Notes: a model not told the origin generated them from the letters alone. A DNA stretch of 64,000 bases from Blautia sp. An249 (GCF_002159835.1 NZ_NFJL01000011.1:1-64000); one strand, 5' to 3'; shown: positions 26,877 to 35,608, counted from the stretch's first letter. Translations and numbers: made by a program.

Positions 26877-27689
26877 ATGAATCCACTTCTTGAAGTAAAG
26901 GATATAAGCCTCTCTTACCACAGTCTGTCCGGGGAAACCAACGCCCTCTCTCATATATCTTTCTGTGTTTTTCCCGGTGAATTCGTCGCCATTGTAGGCC
27001 CCAGCGGCTGCGGGAAATCCACTCTGTTAAATCTGATTTGCGGCCTTCTGCGTCCGGATAAGGGGGAGATTCTACTGAATCATACCAGTGTTTTCCATAA
27101 TACCACCCGCGTGGGCTATATGCTGCAAAGAGATCAGCTTTTAGAATGGCGGAGTATTTACCGAAACGTTTTGCTGGGACTGGAAATTCAGCATCAGGTT
27201 ACACCTGAAAAACTGACTTATGTCCGGCACCTGCTGAAAGCTTACGGGCTGGAACGGTTTCAGGATTCCCACCCTTCTCAGCTCTCCGGAGGTATGCGTC
27301 AGAGAGCGGCTTTAATCCGTACCCTTGCCCTGGAGCCTGAGCTGCTTTTACTGGATGAACCTTTTTCCGCCCTGGACTACCAGACACGGCTGAAAGTGGC
27401 CGATGACATCGGGAAAATCCTGAAGAAGGAATCCCGCACTGCCATCTTAGTTACCCATGATGTCTCTGAAGCTGTCAGCATGGCCGATCGGATCCTTGTT
27501 CTTACGAAACGGCCGGCCACTATACAAAAGAATATCCCGATAGATTTGGAGCTTCCCGGGCGTACGCCTCTGTCCTCCAGAGATGCGCCGAAATTTAAGT
27601 ATTATTTTAATCTGATATGGAAGGAGCTGAATAAAAATGATACAGACATCTCCGGAACAAAAGAAATATCTCCGCTCTCAGCGCCGTGA
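26877..27689 (+). CDS. ABC transporter ATPase, nitrate/sulfonate/taurine type
   Basis: This is the ATP-binding subunit of an importer in the SsuB/TauB/NrtD family (270 residues). Walker A is GPSGCGKST, the signature is LSGGMRQRAAL, and Walker B is LLLLDEPFSALD, with the switch His in LVTHDVSEA. The start follows TGGAGG. The downstream permease gene overlaps its 3' end by 53 bases. No substrate-binding protein is encoded next to the pair, so the substrate cannot be told. Sulfonates, nitrate, a thiamine precursor or a riboflavin-like compound are all possible in this family. Confidence 0.9.
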   Translation: MNPLLEVKDISLSYHSLSGETNALSHISFCVFPGEFVAIVGPSGCGKSTLLNLICGLLRPDKGEILLNHTSVFHNTTRVGYMLQRDQLLEWRSIYRNVLLGLEIQHQVTPEKLTYVRHLLKAYGLERFQDSHPSQLSGGMRQRAALIRTLALEPELLLLDEPFSALDYQTRLKVADDIGKILKKESRTAILVTHDVSEAVSMADRILVLTKRPATIQKNIPIDLELPGRTPLSSRDAPKFKYYFNLIWKELNKNDTDISGTKEISPLSAP

Positions 27690-28434
27690 GAAATCCCTTG
27701 TTTTACTGATACGATTCCTTCTGTTGGTCTTCTTCCTGGCTTTTTGGGAACTGGCCGCGTCTCTCGGATGGATTGACTCCTTTATTTTCAGCAGTCCCCG
27801 AAGAGTCTTTTTCACCTTTTTAGAAATGTTAAAGGAACAGTCCTTACTTTCTCACATCGGTGTGACTTTACTGGAGACACTGGTCAGTTTCTTCTTTGTC
27901 ATTATTTTAAGCCTGGGCGTTTCCATACTTTTGTGGGCATCTCCCAGGCTCTCCCATATTCTGGATCCTTATCTGGTAGTCTTAAACAGTCTGCCCAAGT
28001 CTGCCCTGGCTCCTCTTTTGATTGTATGGCTGGGCGCAAATGTACGGACGATTATCGTAGCCGGACTTTCCGTAGCCATTTTCGGATCTGTTATCAATCT
28101 CTATACCGGATTTCAGGAGGTGGATCCGGATAAGCTGAAGCTGATTGCCACCCTTGGGGGCCAAAAGAGAGAACAGCTTATTAAGGTAGTGCTTCCTTCT
28201 TCTGTGGGACTGATTTTAAGTGTGATGAAAGTCAACATCGGACTGTGTCTGGTGGGGGTTATTATCGGCGAATTTATCGGCGCCAGAAAGGGACTGGGCT
28301 ATCTGATTATCTACGGCAGCCAGGTATTTAAGCTGGACTGGGTGATTATGAGCATTCTCATCCTCTGCCTGCTGGCAATGGCCCTGTATTTTCTCTTATC
28401 TGCTGTGGAAAAAGCCTGCCAGCGTGGGAGATAG
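27637..28434 (+). CDS. ABC transporter permease, SsuC/TauC type
   Basis: This is the membrane subunit (265 residues, about six segments) of the same importer. The cytoplasmic coupling loop is visible as 'KLIATLGGQKREQLIKVVLPSS', quoted here as the EAA-type motif region near residue 170. The start at 27637 has AAGGAG ten bases upstream, inside the ATPase gene, so the long 53-base overlap looks genuine and implies coupled translation. It is followed by a terminator that faces pckA. Confidence 0.88.
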   Translation: MIQTSPEQKKYLRSQRREKSLVLLIRFLLLVFFLAFWELAASLGWIDSFIFSSPRRVFFTFLEMLKEQSLLSHIGVTLLETLVSFFFVIILSLGVSILLWASPRLSHILDPYLVVLNSLPKSALAPLLIVWLGANVRTIIVAGLSVAIFGSVINLYTGFQEVDPDKLKLIATLGGQKREQLIKVVLPSSVGLILSVMKVNIGLCLVGVIIGEFIGARKGLGYLIIYGSQVFKLDWVIMSILILCLLAMALYFLLSAVEKACQRGR

Positions 28435-28456
28435 CTTCACCTGCCTTGTGGAATAC

Positions 28457-28489
28457 AAAACCGGGCGTGAGAGAAACTCTCACGCCCGG
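28457..28489 (-). terminator. terminator of pckA
   Basis: The perfect 12-bp stem CCGGGCGTGAGA and its complement with a five-base loop is followed by TTTTG on the minus strand. The plus direction has no T-run, so the ABC permease gene lacks a clear terminator of its own. Confidence 0.8.
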
Positions 28490-28511
28490 AAAAAGTGAAA
28501 TGTTGGATTGA

Positions 28512-30116
28512 TTATAACTGAGGTCCTGCTGCAACCAGAGCTTTACCAGCTTCGTTGCCTTCGTATTTTGCAAAGTTCTTAACAAATCTTCCTGCCAGAT
28601 CTTTTGCTTTTGCTTCCCATTCAGCAGCATCTGCATAAGTATCGCGAGGATCCAGAATGTTGGTGTCAACGCCCGGCAGTTCGGTAGGAACTTCAATGTT
28701 GAAGTATGGAATCTTCTTTGTAGGAGCTTTCAGAATATCTCCGTTCAGGATTGCATCGATGATTCCACGGGTATCTTTAATGGAGATACGTTTTCCTGTT
28801 CCGTTCCATCCTGTATTTACCAGGTATGCTTTCGCACCGCTCTGTTCCATTCTCTTAACCAGCTCTTCTGCATATTTGGTCGGATGCAGCTCTAAGAAAG
28901 CCTGTCCGAAGCAAGCAGAGAAAGTAGGTGTAGGTTCTGTAATACCACGCTCTGTACCAGCCAGTTTTGCTGTAAATCCGGACAGGAAGTAATACTGTGT
29001 CTGTTCCGGTGTCAGAATAGATACTGGAGGAAGTACGCCGAATGCATCTGCAGACAGGAAGATAACTTCTTTTGCTGCCGGAGCAGAAGATACCGGACGA
29101 ACGATTTTTTCAATGTGGTCGATCGGGTAAGATACACGGGTATTTTCTGTTACGCTCTTATCATCAAAGTCGATTTTGCCTTCTGCGTCTAAGGTAACGT
29201 TTTCCAGAAGAGCGTTGCGTTTAATTGCATTGTAGATGTCCGGTTCAGACTCTTTATCCAGGTTAATAACTTTTGCATAGCATCCGCCTTCAAAGTTAAA
29301 TACGCCGTTGTCATCCCAACCATGCTCGTCATCACCGATCAGAAGACGTTTCGGGTCTGTGGACAGAGTTGTTTTTCCTGTTCCGGAAAGACCGAAGAAG
29401 ATTGCTGTATTTTCTCCGTTCATATCTGTGTTTGCAGAGCAGTGCATGGAAGCGATGCCCTTCAGAGGCAGATAGTAGTTCATCATGGAGAACATACCTT
29501 TTTTCATTTCTCCACCGTACCAGGTATTTACGATAACCTGCTCGCGGCTTGTGATGTTGAACATTACAGCTGTTTCAGAGTTCAGGCCAAGTTCTTTGTA
29601 ATTTTCAACTTTTGCCTTGGAAGCGTTGTAAACAACGAAATCCGGCTCAAATTCTTCCAGCTCTTCTGCTGTAGGCTGAATGAACATGTTTGTTACAAAG
29701 TGTGCCTGCCATGCTACTTCCATGATAAAGCGGATAGACATACGAGTGTCTTTGTTCGCACCGCAGAATGCGTCAACTACGTACAGTTTCTTGTTTGACA
29801 GCTCTTTTAAAGCAATGTCTTTTACCGTATTCCATGCTTCTTCTGTTGCAGGATGGTTGTCGTTCTTGTATTCGTCAGAAGTCCACCATACAGTGTCTTT
29901 GGAGTTTTCATCCATTACGATGAACTTGTCTTTAGGGGAACGTCCGGTATATTCACCAGTCATTACATTTACTGCGCCAAGTTCACTTACCTGGCCTTTT
30001 TCAAAACCTTCCAGATCTGCTTTTGTTTCTTCTTCAAATAACATTTCATAAGAAGGATTGTGCACGATTTCTATAGTTCCCGTAATGCCATACTTGCTTA
30101 AATTCATTTCTGCCAT
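28512..30116 (-). CDS. pckA: phosphoenolpyruvate carboxykinase (ATP)
   Basis: This enzyme interconverts oxaloacetate plus ATP and PEP plus CO2. In rumen and gut fermenters it often runs toward oxaloacetate, saving ATP on the way to succinate or propionate. It is 534 residues, the normal length. The P-loop [11 protein letters not shown] and '[11 protein letters not shown]' with metal-binding Asp residues mark it clearly, and '[11 protein letters not shown]' is near the C-terminus. It is preceded by AAAGGTG. It is monocistronic, with a 105-base leader able to form competing hairpins. Codon usage looks highly adapted, as expected for an abundant enzyme. Confidence 0.97.
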   Translation of the reverse strand: MAEMNLSKYGITGTIEIVHNPSYEMLFEEETKADLEGFEKGQVSELGAVNVMTGEYTGRSPKDKFIVMDENSKDTVWWTSDEYKNDNHPATEEAWNTVKDIALKELSNKKLYVVDAFCGANKDTRMSIRFIMEVAWQAHFVTNMFIQPTAEELEEFEPDFVVYNASKAKVENYKELGLNSETAVMFNITSREQVIVNTWYGGEMKKGMFSMMNYYLPLKGIASMHCSANTDMNGENTAIFFGLSGTGKTTLSTDPKRLLIGDDEHGWDDNGVFNFEGGCYAKVINLDKESEPDIYNAIKRNALLENVTLDAEGKIDFDDKSVTENTRVSYPIDHIEKIVRPVSSAPAAKEVIFLSADAFGVLPPVSILTPEQTQYYFLSGFTAKLAGTERGITEPTPTFSACFGQAFLELHPTKYAEELVKRMEQSGAKAYLVNTGWNGTGKRISIKDTRGIIDAILNGDILKAPTKKIPYFNIEVPTELPGVDTNILDPRDTYADAAEWEAKAKDLAGRFVKNFAKYEGNEAGKALVAAGPQL

Positions 30117-30144
30117 TTCACCTTTAACCTCTTTTCTTTAATAA

Positions 30145-30234
30145 TACATAAATAAAACAAGTTCTCAGAGCCTGAGATCTTACATTATTTATGTAAGGGA
30201 ATACATTGCTGTGACTCCCTCATTCCTAATTATA
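30145..30234 (-). promoter_or_regulatory. pckA promoter and structured leader
   Basis: A TATAAT box lies at 30229-30234, with a TTGATT-like -35. In the leader an 11-bp perfect inverted repeat (30145-30155 with 30185-30195) encloses a hairpin TCTCAG-GCT-CTGAGA. The upstream arm can alternatively fold on itself (TTACAT-AAATA-ATGTAA), so two structures compete. No T-run follows. The effect could be on translation or mRNA stability, or the repeat could be a protein-binding site. Confidence 0.5.
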
Positions 30235-30307
30235 CATATTTAATCAATTAAATCAATAAAAATCCGCCATATTTTTTAAAAAATGATAAATTTTTAACGC
30301 TAATGTC

Positions 30308-30350
30308 AAAAGAACGGACAGAAACTTTCCGTCTCTGTCCGTTCTTTTTC
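30308..30350 (-). terminator. terminator of the zinc-ribbon gene
   Basis: The 12-bp stem AGAACGGACAGA and its complement is followed by TTTTG on the minus strand and TTTTTC on the plus strand. It lies directly after the stop of the 65-residue gene and could also insulate pckA. Confidence 0.75.
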
Positions 30351-30354
30351 CTGT

Positions 30355-30552
30355 TCAGGATTCTTTTTTCTCCATGCCGGGAATAACCTGTTCCTGGGCT
30401 TTAATGACATAACCGCATTTGCTGCACACGGCGTCTTCTACCACTCTTCCTCTGGATGTATATACATCCATCTCTGCTTTACACTGGGGACATTCACGCT
30501 CTTCTAATACCCAGGTTTTATTTCCGCCTTCACAACCGTCCATAACTGCCAT
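30355..30552 (-). CDS. small zinc-ribbon protein
   Basis: This 65-residue protein has two CxxC pairs, CPQC near residue 21 and CSKC near residue 43, forming a single zinc ribbon. A spacer of about 20 residues separates them and a charged tail follows. The start has AAGGAGG upstream and a TATAAT box about 55 bases further up. A short CTCCG-GAAAA-CGGAG hairpin lies in the leader. I do not recognise a function. Proteins like this are often nucleic-acid or chaperone accessory factors, but nothing here decides that. Confidence 0.8.
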   Translation of the reverse strand: MAVMDGCEGGNKTWVLEERECPQCKAEMDVYTSRGRVVEDAVCSKCGYVIKAQEQVIPGMEKKES

Positions 30553-30652
30553 AAAAAACCCTCCTTTTCCTCTCCGTTTTCCGGAGATTGCTTTTTTCTA
30601 AGAGTATTATAACACTTTTTCTTCTTTTCACACAATCTTTTCTTTCGTTTTC

Positions 30653-31363
30653 TCAGTGATTGTGTCCGCAGCCGTGACCTTCATGGGAACCGCAGGAATG
30701 GCCGCCTTCGTGGCTGTGATGGCTGCACACGAAATCCGGATCGTAATTTAAGGTTCCAGCCAGATAGGAATTTACCTGAGCGTCCGCATCGCCGCATGCG
30801 CCGGAATACAACTGGATTCTGGCTTCAGCAAGGGCGTTTCTGGCGCCTCCGCCGATTCCTCCGCAAATCAGGACATCCACACCCTGCTCCTTTAAAAATC
30901 CTGCCAGAGCTCCATGACCGTTTCCATTGGTGCCGATAACCTGGGCGCTCTGAATTTTCCCGTCTTCTACCTGATACACTTTAAACTGCTCTGTTTTTCC
31001 GAAATGCTGGAATATCTGACCGTTTTCATAAGTTACTGCTACCTTCATTGCTCTTTCTTCCTTTCTGTCTTCTTTTTTTACTACGAAGTTCCCGCCGCAG
31101 ATGGAAAGCCTTCCCCCTTCTGTCAGAAACCGGGCTGTCTTCCTCCTGGCTTCTCCATACAGAGTCTGAATGGTGCCTCTTCCCACATCCATTGTAAAGG
31201 CGCACTCCTCCTGGGTCATCCCCATATAGTCAATCAGACGAAGGGTTTCAAATTCTTCCACTGTCATCTCAATTCTGCATTCCTTCTTCTGTTCCGTATC
31301 AGAATAGAATTCACTGCAGGCAGGAAGACGCTGTACTCTTTTCTCCTTACTGGGACGCGGCAT
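30653..31363 (-). CDS. DUF134 - NifX/NifB-type fusion protein
   Basis: This 236-residue protein joins two families that are usually separate. Residues about 1-95 are a DUF134 helix-turn-helix domain (starts MPRPSKEKRV, 'MTQEECAFTMDVGRGTIQ'). Residues about 105-215 are a dinitrogenase iron-molybdenum cofactor/NifX-like domain ('FQHFGKTEQFKVY', 'GGIGGGARNAL'). A His/Cys/Gly-rich tail (HHSHEGGHSCG..) looks able to bind metal. Nothing else suggests nitrogen fixation. A metal- or Fe-S-sensing transcription factor is the best inference. AAAGGAGG precedes ATG, and two 13-bp direct repeats lie in its upstream region. Confidence 0.88.
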   Translation of the reverse strand: MPRPSKEKRVQRLPACSEFYSDTEQKKECRIEMTVEEFETLRLIDYMGMTQEECAFTMDVGRGTIQTLYGEARRKTARFLTEGGRLSICGGNFVVKKEDRKEERAMKVAVTYENGQIFQHFGKTEQFKVYQVEDGKIQSAQVIGTNGNGHGALAGFLKEQGVDVLICGGIGGGARNALAEARIQLYSGACGDADAQVNSYLAGTLNYDPDFVCSHHSHEGGHSCGSHEGHGCGHNH

Positions 31364-31379
31364 CGGGATCCTCCTTTAA

Positions 31380-31426
31380 TTATTATCATATGCTAATTAT
31401 TACTGTACTCCTGTTATTATCATATG
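31380..31426. repeat. pair of 13-bp direct repeats upstream of the DUF134-NifX gene
   Basis: TTATTATCATATG occurs perfectly at 31380-31392 and 31414-31426, a period of 34 bases, or slightly over three helical turns. A TTGACA (minus strand) overlaps the second copy. This placement fits operator sites, possibly for the gene's own helix-turn-helix domain. Confidence 0.65.
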
Positions 31427-31440
31427 TCAATAACATTCTG

Positions 31441-32262
31441 CTATTTTTTAAGAATTTTCGCACAGATACAGCACACAATCCCAAGACCTGAAAACAGCAG
31501 GATTCCGCTGCTCTGAACCATCAATACATTGGCCGCCTGACGCAGGCCGTTCATTACCTGAGGTTCCCCGGGCAGATACCAGATAATCTTTCTGGCGGCA
31601 AAGGTAAGCAGAAAATAGAATACGAAAGACGGCAGTCCTCTGGTTGTAACCTGCACTTTTTTGCCTGCACCCTGTTTCTTCGTTTTCTTTCCTCTTAATA
31701 TTCCCACTGCGGCGCCGATTCCATAGACAATCAGCAGTACCGACAGAAGCAGGAAGACGGCCAGAGCCATATTCTGCTGGGTAAGTATCTGGGAAATCTG
31801 ACCCAGATGATTCTTCTGCTGCCAGAACTCTTTTAATAAACTCCAGACAACGAGCACCATACAGGCAAAGCTAATCAGACGCAGAAGAAGACCTGAACGC
31901 AGGATCTGGCTGCCGGAAAGTTTATCCGTCAGGAAATCCAGAGAAATATTCCCGCTTCTTTTTGTTTTTTTCTGAGAAATTTTTTTCGGGCTCTTTTTCT
32001 CATAAACCGTCTCTTTTCTTATGCTGTTTTTGCTGTTTTTCCTCTGAACAGGCCTGGACTCTTCCAAAGTCTCTTCTTCCTGATAAATATCCTGATAGCT
32101 GTCTTTCTGCATCATCTCATCCAGATTTTTTTCCAGATTCTTTTCCAGTTCTTCCTGCGTCCTGAATTCTTCAGAAGGACTTTCCGTTATTACCGGAAGC
32201 GGATGTCCGCAGTAGCAGCAGAATTTTCCCTCTACTTTCTTTCCGCAATTTGGACAATACAT
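31441..32262 (-). CDS. zinc-ribbon membrane protein, function unknown
   Basis: This 273-residue protein begins with a zinc ribbon (MYCPNCGKKVEGKFCCYCG). It continues with an acidic, Lys/Ser-rich linker (about 30-105). The C-terminal half has four hydrophobic segments (about 120-140, 160-185, 210-225, 245-265). Proteins with this plan are common in Clostridia and unassigned. AAGGAAGGG precedes ATG. A TTGTTT/TACAAT promoter with 16-base spacing is visible near 32332-32360 on the minus strand. Confidence 0.75.
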   Translation of the reverse strand: MYCPNCGKKVEGKFCCYCGHPLPVITESPSEEFRTQEELEKNLEKNLDEMMQKDSYQDIYQEEETLEESRPVQRKNSKNSIRKETVYEKKSPKKISQKKTKRSGNISLDFLTDKLSGSQILRSGLLLRLISFACMVLVVWSLLKEFWQQKNHLGQISQILTQQNMALAVFLLLSVLLIVYGIGAAVGILRGKKTKKQGAGKKVQVTTRGLPSFVFYFLLTFAARKIIWYLPGEPQVMNGLRQAANVLMVQSSGILLFSGLGIVCCICAKILKK

Positions 32263-32386
32263 GAATTATCCCTTCCTTTCTTTCCGCCTACCAAAAAACA
32301 CTTCCTTTTTCCGGCGGATTTTTGCATATTCATTGTAACATAAGATGCTCTGAAAACAAAACAGTTCACAGATTCTTTAGAATTGT

Positions 32387-33727
32387 CTAGGCAAAAACAG
32401 TTTTTCTGGTTTTCCTCCACAGACAGACGGATACAACAGCCGCCAGAATCTCCGCCACGGGAAAGGCCGCCCAGACGCCGTTAATTCCCCAGACAGCGGG
32501 AAGAAGTATTGCCAGAGGTACAATTACAAGGAACTGGCGAAGAAGGGAAATAATCAGAGAATACCCTCCCTTTCCCAGAGCTTCAAAAGTTCCTGAATAA
32601 GTCAGGCTGAACGCCGAGAAGACAAATCCCGTTCCGATAATCCGAAGAGCCATGGAACCCATCTTCATCATCTCTTCCTGCGCGCCGAACAACTGCATAA
32701 TCAGTTCCGGAAATCCTACAAACAAAACGGTTCCTGCTGCCATGATAACTCCAATCATTTTTACACAGATACGGACTACTTTCCGAAGGCGTGCTCCGTA
32801 TCCGGCCCCGTAATTATACGCGGCAATGGGCCGAAGTCCCTGAATCATTCCGTTCGCCGGCATGTATACAAAACTCTGCATTTTATAATACAGTCCCAGA
32901 ACGGCCACCGCTGTCTCCGAATAAGACAGAATTCCGTTTAAAATTCCCACAAGAGCGGAGGGCAGAGCCACTAAAATTCCGGAAGGAATCCCCACCTGGT
33001 AAATATCTCCGATGGTCTTTCCATTAAAACGAAAACCTTTCCAGGAAGGTTTTATGGCATTTTTACTTCCATACAAAAACAGAATCGACAGCAGGCAGGC
33101 TGCCATCTGACCGATAATTGTGGCAATTGCGGCTCCTCTTACGCCAAATTTGGGTACCCCGAACATGCCGAAGATGAAAACCGGGTCCAGAATAATATTT
33201 ACAATGGCTCCCACCATCTGCATAATCATGGGAATCACCATCTGTCCTACTGACTGAAAGATTTTCTCTGCTGCAATGTGAATATGGCTGCCAAAGGTAA
33301 AGCAGATGACAATCCGGGAATAGGAAACCGCCATATCCAGAGTTGCAGAATCTTTCGTAAACAGGCTTAAAAAGGGTCTGGACAGAAAAAGTCCGATAAA
33401 GACAAACAGCAGTCCCTGCAGCCCGGCTAAAAGAAATCCGTGGTTCACCGCCTCCTGGGCTTTTTTCTGCTGTTTTGCCCCCAGACGGCGGGCAATACAG
33501 GAATTCAGCCCGACTCCCATCCCCACAGAAAATGCCAGGGACAGATTCTGAAGGGGAAAGACCAGGGAAACAGCCGCTAACGCCTGCTCGCTGAGCCTGG
33601 CCACAAAAATACTGTCTACAATGTTATATAAAGACTGAATCAGCATGGATACCATGGGAGGCAGCGCCATCGACACTAAAAGAGGGAACAGAGGCTTTGT
33701 TCCCATACGATTTTCTGTTGCTTCCAT
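32387..33727 (-). CDS. MATE-family efflux transporter
   Basis: This is a cation-coupled multidrug/organic cation exporter of 446 residues with 12 predicted membrane segments in two homologous halves. The N-terminal 'LPPMVSMLIQSLYNIVDSIFV' region (quoted to the family signature around residues 20-45) and the internal 'GIPSGILVALPSALVG' mark the family. The substrate is unknown. The start follows AAGGAAAAAGAG. It is not obviously co-transcribed with the downstream zinc-ribbon gene, because about 120 bases and a promoter intervene. Confidence 0.9.
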   Translation of the reverse strand: MEATENRMGTKPLFPLLVSMALPPMVSMLIQSLYNIVDSIFVARLSEQALAAVSLVFPLQNLSLAFSVGMGVGLNSCIARRLGAKQQKKAQEAVNHGFLLAGLQGLLFVFIGLFLSRPFLSLFTKDSATLDMAVSYSRIVICFTFGSHIHIAAEKIFQSVGQMVIPMIMQMVGAIVNIILDPVFIFGMFGVPKFGVRGAAIATIIGQMAACLLSILFLYGSKNAIKPSWKGFRFNGKTIGDIYQVGIPSGILVALPSALVGILNGILSYSETAVAVLGLYYKMQSFVYMPANGMIQGLRPIAAYNYGAGYGARLRKVVRICVKMIGVIMAAGTVLFVGFPELIMQLFGAQEEMMKMGSMALRIIGTGFVFSAFSLTYSGTFEALGKGGYSLIISLLRQFLVIVPLAILLPAVWGINGVWAAFPVAEILAAVVSVCLWRKTRKTVFA

Positions 33728-33764
33728 TTCTCTTTTTCCTTTCTGTTATAATAAACTTTGCGCG

Positions 33765-33887
33765 CCAGATGCAGACTGCCGCAGGCAGTCATAATTCCAC
33801 ATGCATCTGGTCGCATCCACAGCGGCTCTTTTTTTATGTAATAGGAAATCCGACGGAATTTCCTATTACATAAAAAAAGAGCCGCTG
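33765..33887. repeat. dispersed structured repeat, copy 2
   Basis: Two adjoining hairpins. First, CCAGATGCA / TGCATCTGG encloses GACTGCC-GCA-GGCAGTC (33765-33810). Then a perfect 30-bp inverted repeat (33820-33849 with 33858-33887, eight-base loop) contains TAATAGGAAAT. Order and sequence resemble the element in the glnA leader at 14442-14512. It lies in the 202-base gap between the suf genes and the MATE gene. Confidence 0.7.
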
Positions 33888-33915
33888 TCAGAATGGTTCC
33901 TTTCAGTGGCTCTTG
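33871..33915 (-). terminator. terminator of the suf genes
   Basis: On the minus strand GAGCCACTG pairs with CAGCGGCTC (one mismatch), followed by TTTTTTTATG. The 3' arm is the outer arm of the 30-bp repeat palindrome, so the repeat supplies the terminator. Confidence 0.75.
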
Positions 33916-33929
33916 TTTATTTTCTTCTT

Positions 33930-34847
33930 TTATTTCAAAAATCCGCTTACAATCTGCTCTTCCGCTTCCTCTTCTGTCAGCCCCAGCGTCATCAGCTTTG
34001 TAATCTGCTCTCCCGCAATTTTTCCAATTGCCGCCTCATGAATCAAAGCCGCCTCTGTGCTGTTGGCTGTCAGCTCCGGAACTGCGCTGATCTTTGCCTC
34101 ATCCATAATAATGGCGTCACATTCCGTGTGACCGTTACACTTGGTATTTCCAATAATATGGGAGACAAAAAGCTGATAGGAAGAATCTCTTGCCACAGAG
34201 CGGGAAACCACGTTTGCCCCTGAATCTTCACCGTCCAAAGATACGTTAAAATGGCTCTCTGCCTTCTGTTTTCCATGGGTCATAAGACGCTCCATAACCA
34301 CCAGCTTCGCGCCTTCTTTTAAATCTGCACTGGTTTTTCGAATCGTAGAGTCCACGCCTTTTATCTGGACCGTATCCATTTCCATAAAACTGTTCTCATC
34401 CATATGGACAATGGTTTCCGGATTCATGATTCTCTCTCCCAGTCCGTCTCCGCTGCCATAGTGTTTCTCCACGTATTTTACTTTCGCATTTTTCCCCACA
34501 TAGAAACTGTGGATACCATCATGGCGGCTGGCCGCACTTCCTCCGTTATGGATGCCGCATCCGGCAATAATAGTTACGTCCGCGTCATCTCCGATATAAA
34601 AATCATTGTATACAACTTCTTCCAGTCCGGACTGGCTCATAATTACCGGAATGTGCACGCTTTCATGCTTCGTTCCCGGTTTAATATGCACTTCCAGTCC
34701 TTTCTCGTCTTTCCTGGTTACAATTTCAATATGATCTGTGGAATTTCTCTCCACACTTGCGCCATTGGCTCTTATATTATAGGCTCCTGTGGGGATCTCG
34801 TGAAGTCCTGCCACTGCCTCTAATAACTGCTGCTGAATCGCGTCCAT
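33930..34847 (-). CDS. sufB: SufB/SufD-family Fe-S scaffold protein
   Basis: This beta-helical scaffold protein for Fe-S cluster assembly has 305 residues, much shorter than the roughly 470 of classical SufB. The SufB-type catalytic residues appear kept: a Cys near position 243 (CDAIIM) and His-Glu near 270-271 (LIHEAAIGKI). This argues for a working SufB-like scaffold rather than SufD. I chose the start at 34847 because AAAGGAGG lies eight bases upstream. Its only partner here is sufC, 14 bases upstream. There is no SufS, SufU or second SufB/D. The pair matches the minimal SufBC organisation known from archaea and anaerobes. Confidence 0.88.
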   Translation of the reverse strand: MDAIQQQLLEAVAGLHEIPTGAYNIRANGASVERNSTDHIEIVTRKDEKGLEVHIKPGTKHESVHIPVIMSQSGLEEVVYNDFYIGDDADVTIIAGCGIHNGGSAASRHDGIHSFYVGKNAKVKYVEKHYGSGDGLGERIMNPETIVHMDENSFMEMDTVQIKGVDSTIRKTSADLKEGAKLVVMERLMTHGKQKAESHFNVSLDGEDSGANVVSRSVARDSSYQLFVSHIIGNTKCNGHTECDAIIMDEAKISAVPELTANSTEAALIHEAAIGKIAGEQITKLMTLGLTEEEAEEQIVSGFLK

Positions 34848-34861
34848 CTCTTTTGCCTCCT

Positions 34862-35608
34862 TTAAATCGCTTTCATCTGTCTGCATGCAAAATCTGCCGC
34901 ATTCGCCGTTCCCAGAAGAGACGGCAGGATTTCATCTTTGGTTCCCTGCTGTACCAGTTGTCCGTCAGCAATAACCAGGATTTCATCTGCAATATTTAAA
35001 ATTCTCTCCTGGTGGGAAATAATTAAAATGGAACCATGAAGCTGATCGTGCATATTCTCAAATACGTGGATTAAATTCTGGAAACTCCACAAATCAATTC
35101 CCGCCTCCGGCTCATCAAAGACAGAGACCTGGGTTTTCCGGGCCATGATGGTGGCGATTTCAATTCGTTTAATCTCTCCTCCGGAAAGACTGGCATTTAC
35201 TTCCCGGTTAATATAATCTTTCGCGCAGAGTCCCACTTCGGATAAATAACGGCAGGCGTCTTTGATCGTAATATTTTCCCCTGATGCCAGGCGGATCAGG
35301 TCAAAGACGGTCACACCTTTAAAGCGCACCGGCTGCTGGAACGCATAGCTGATTCCCAGCTTCGCCCTGTCAGTTACTGACATTTCCGTAATGTCCCTGC
35401 CATCCCAGAGTATCTGTCCGGCAGTGGGTTTCTCAATTCCTGCGATTAACTTGGCCAGGGTGGATTTTCCTCCTCCATTGGGGCCTGTGATTACTACGAA
35501 TTTATTGTCATTTAATACAAAACTAATATCTTTTAAAATTTCTTTGTCCTGATTTTCCTTTGATTTTTCATCAGAAACCTGAAAAGAAACATTCCTAAGC
35601 TCCAGCAT
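34862..35608 (-). CDS. sufC: SufC-type Fe-S assembly ATPase
   Basis: This ABC-class ATPase of 248 residues drives conformational change in the SufB scaffold. Walker A is GPNGGGKST, the signature LSGGEIKRIEIA, and Walker B VSVFDEPEAGIDLW, a form typical of SufC rather than of transporters. GGAGG precedes ATG. It is the first gene of a two-gene operon with the SufB-like protein. No transcriptional repressor of the IscR/SufR type is adjacent. Confidence 0.92.
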   Translation of the reverse strand: MLELRNVSFQVSDEKSKENQDKEILKDISFVLNDNKFVVITGPNGGGKSTLAKLIAGIEKPTAGQILWDGRDITEMSVTDRAKLGISYAFQQPVRFKGVTVFDLIRLASGENITIKDACRYLSEVGLCAKDYINREVNASLSGGEIKRIEIATIMARKTQVSVFDEPEAGIDLWSFQNLIHVFENMHDQLHGSILIISHQERILNIADEILVIADGQLVQQGTKDEILPSLLGTANAADFACRQMKAI

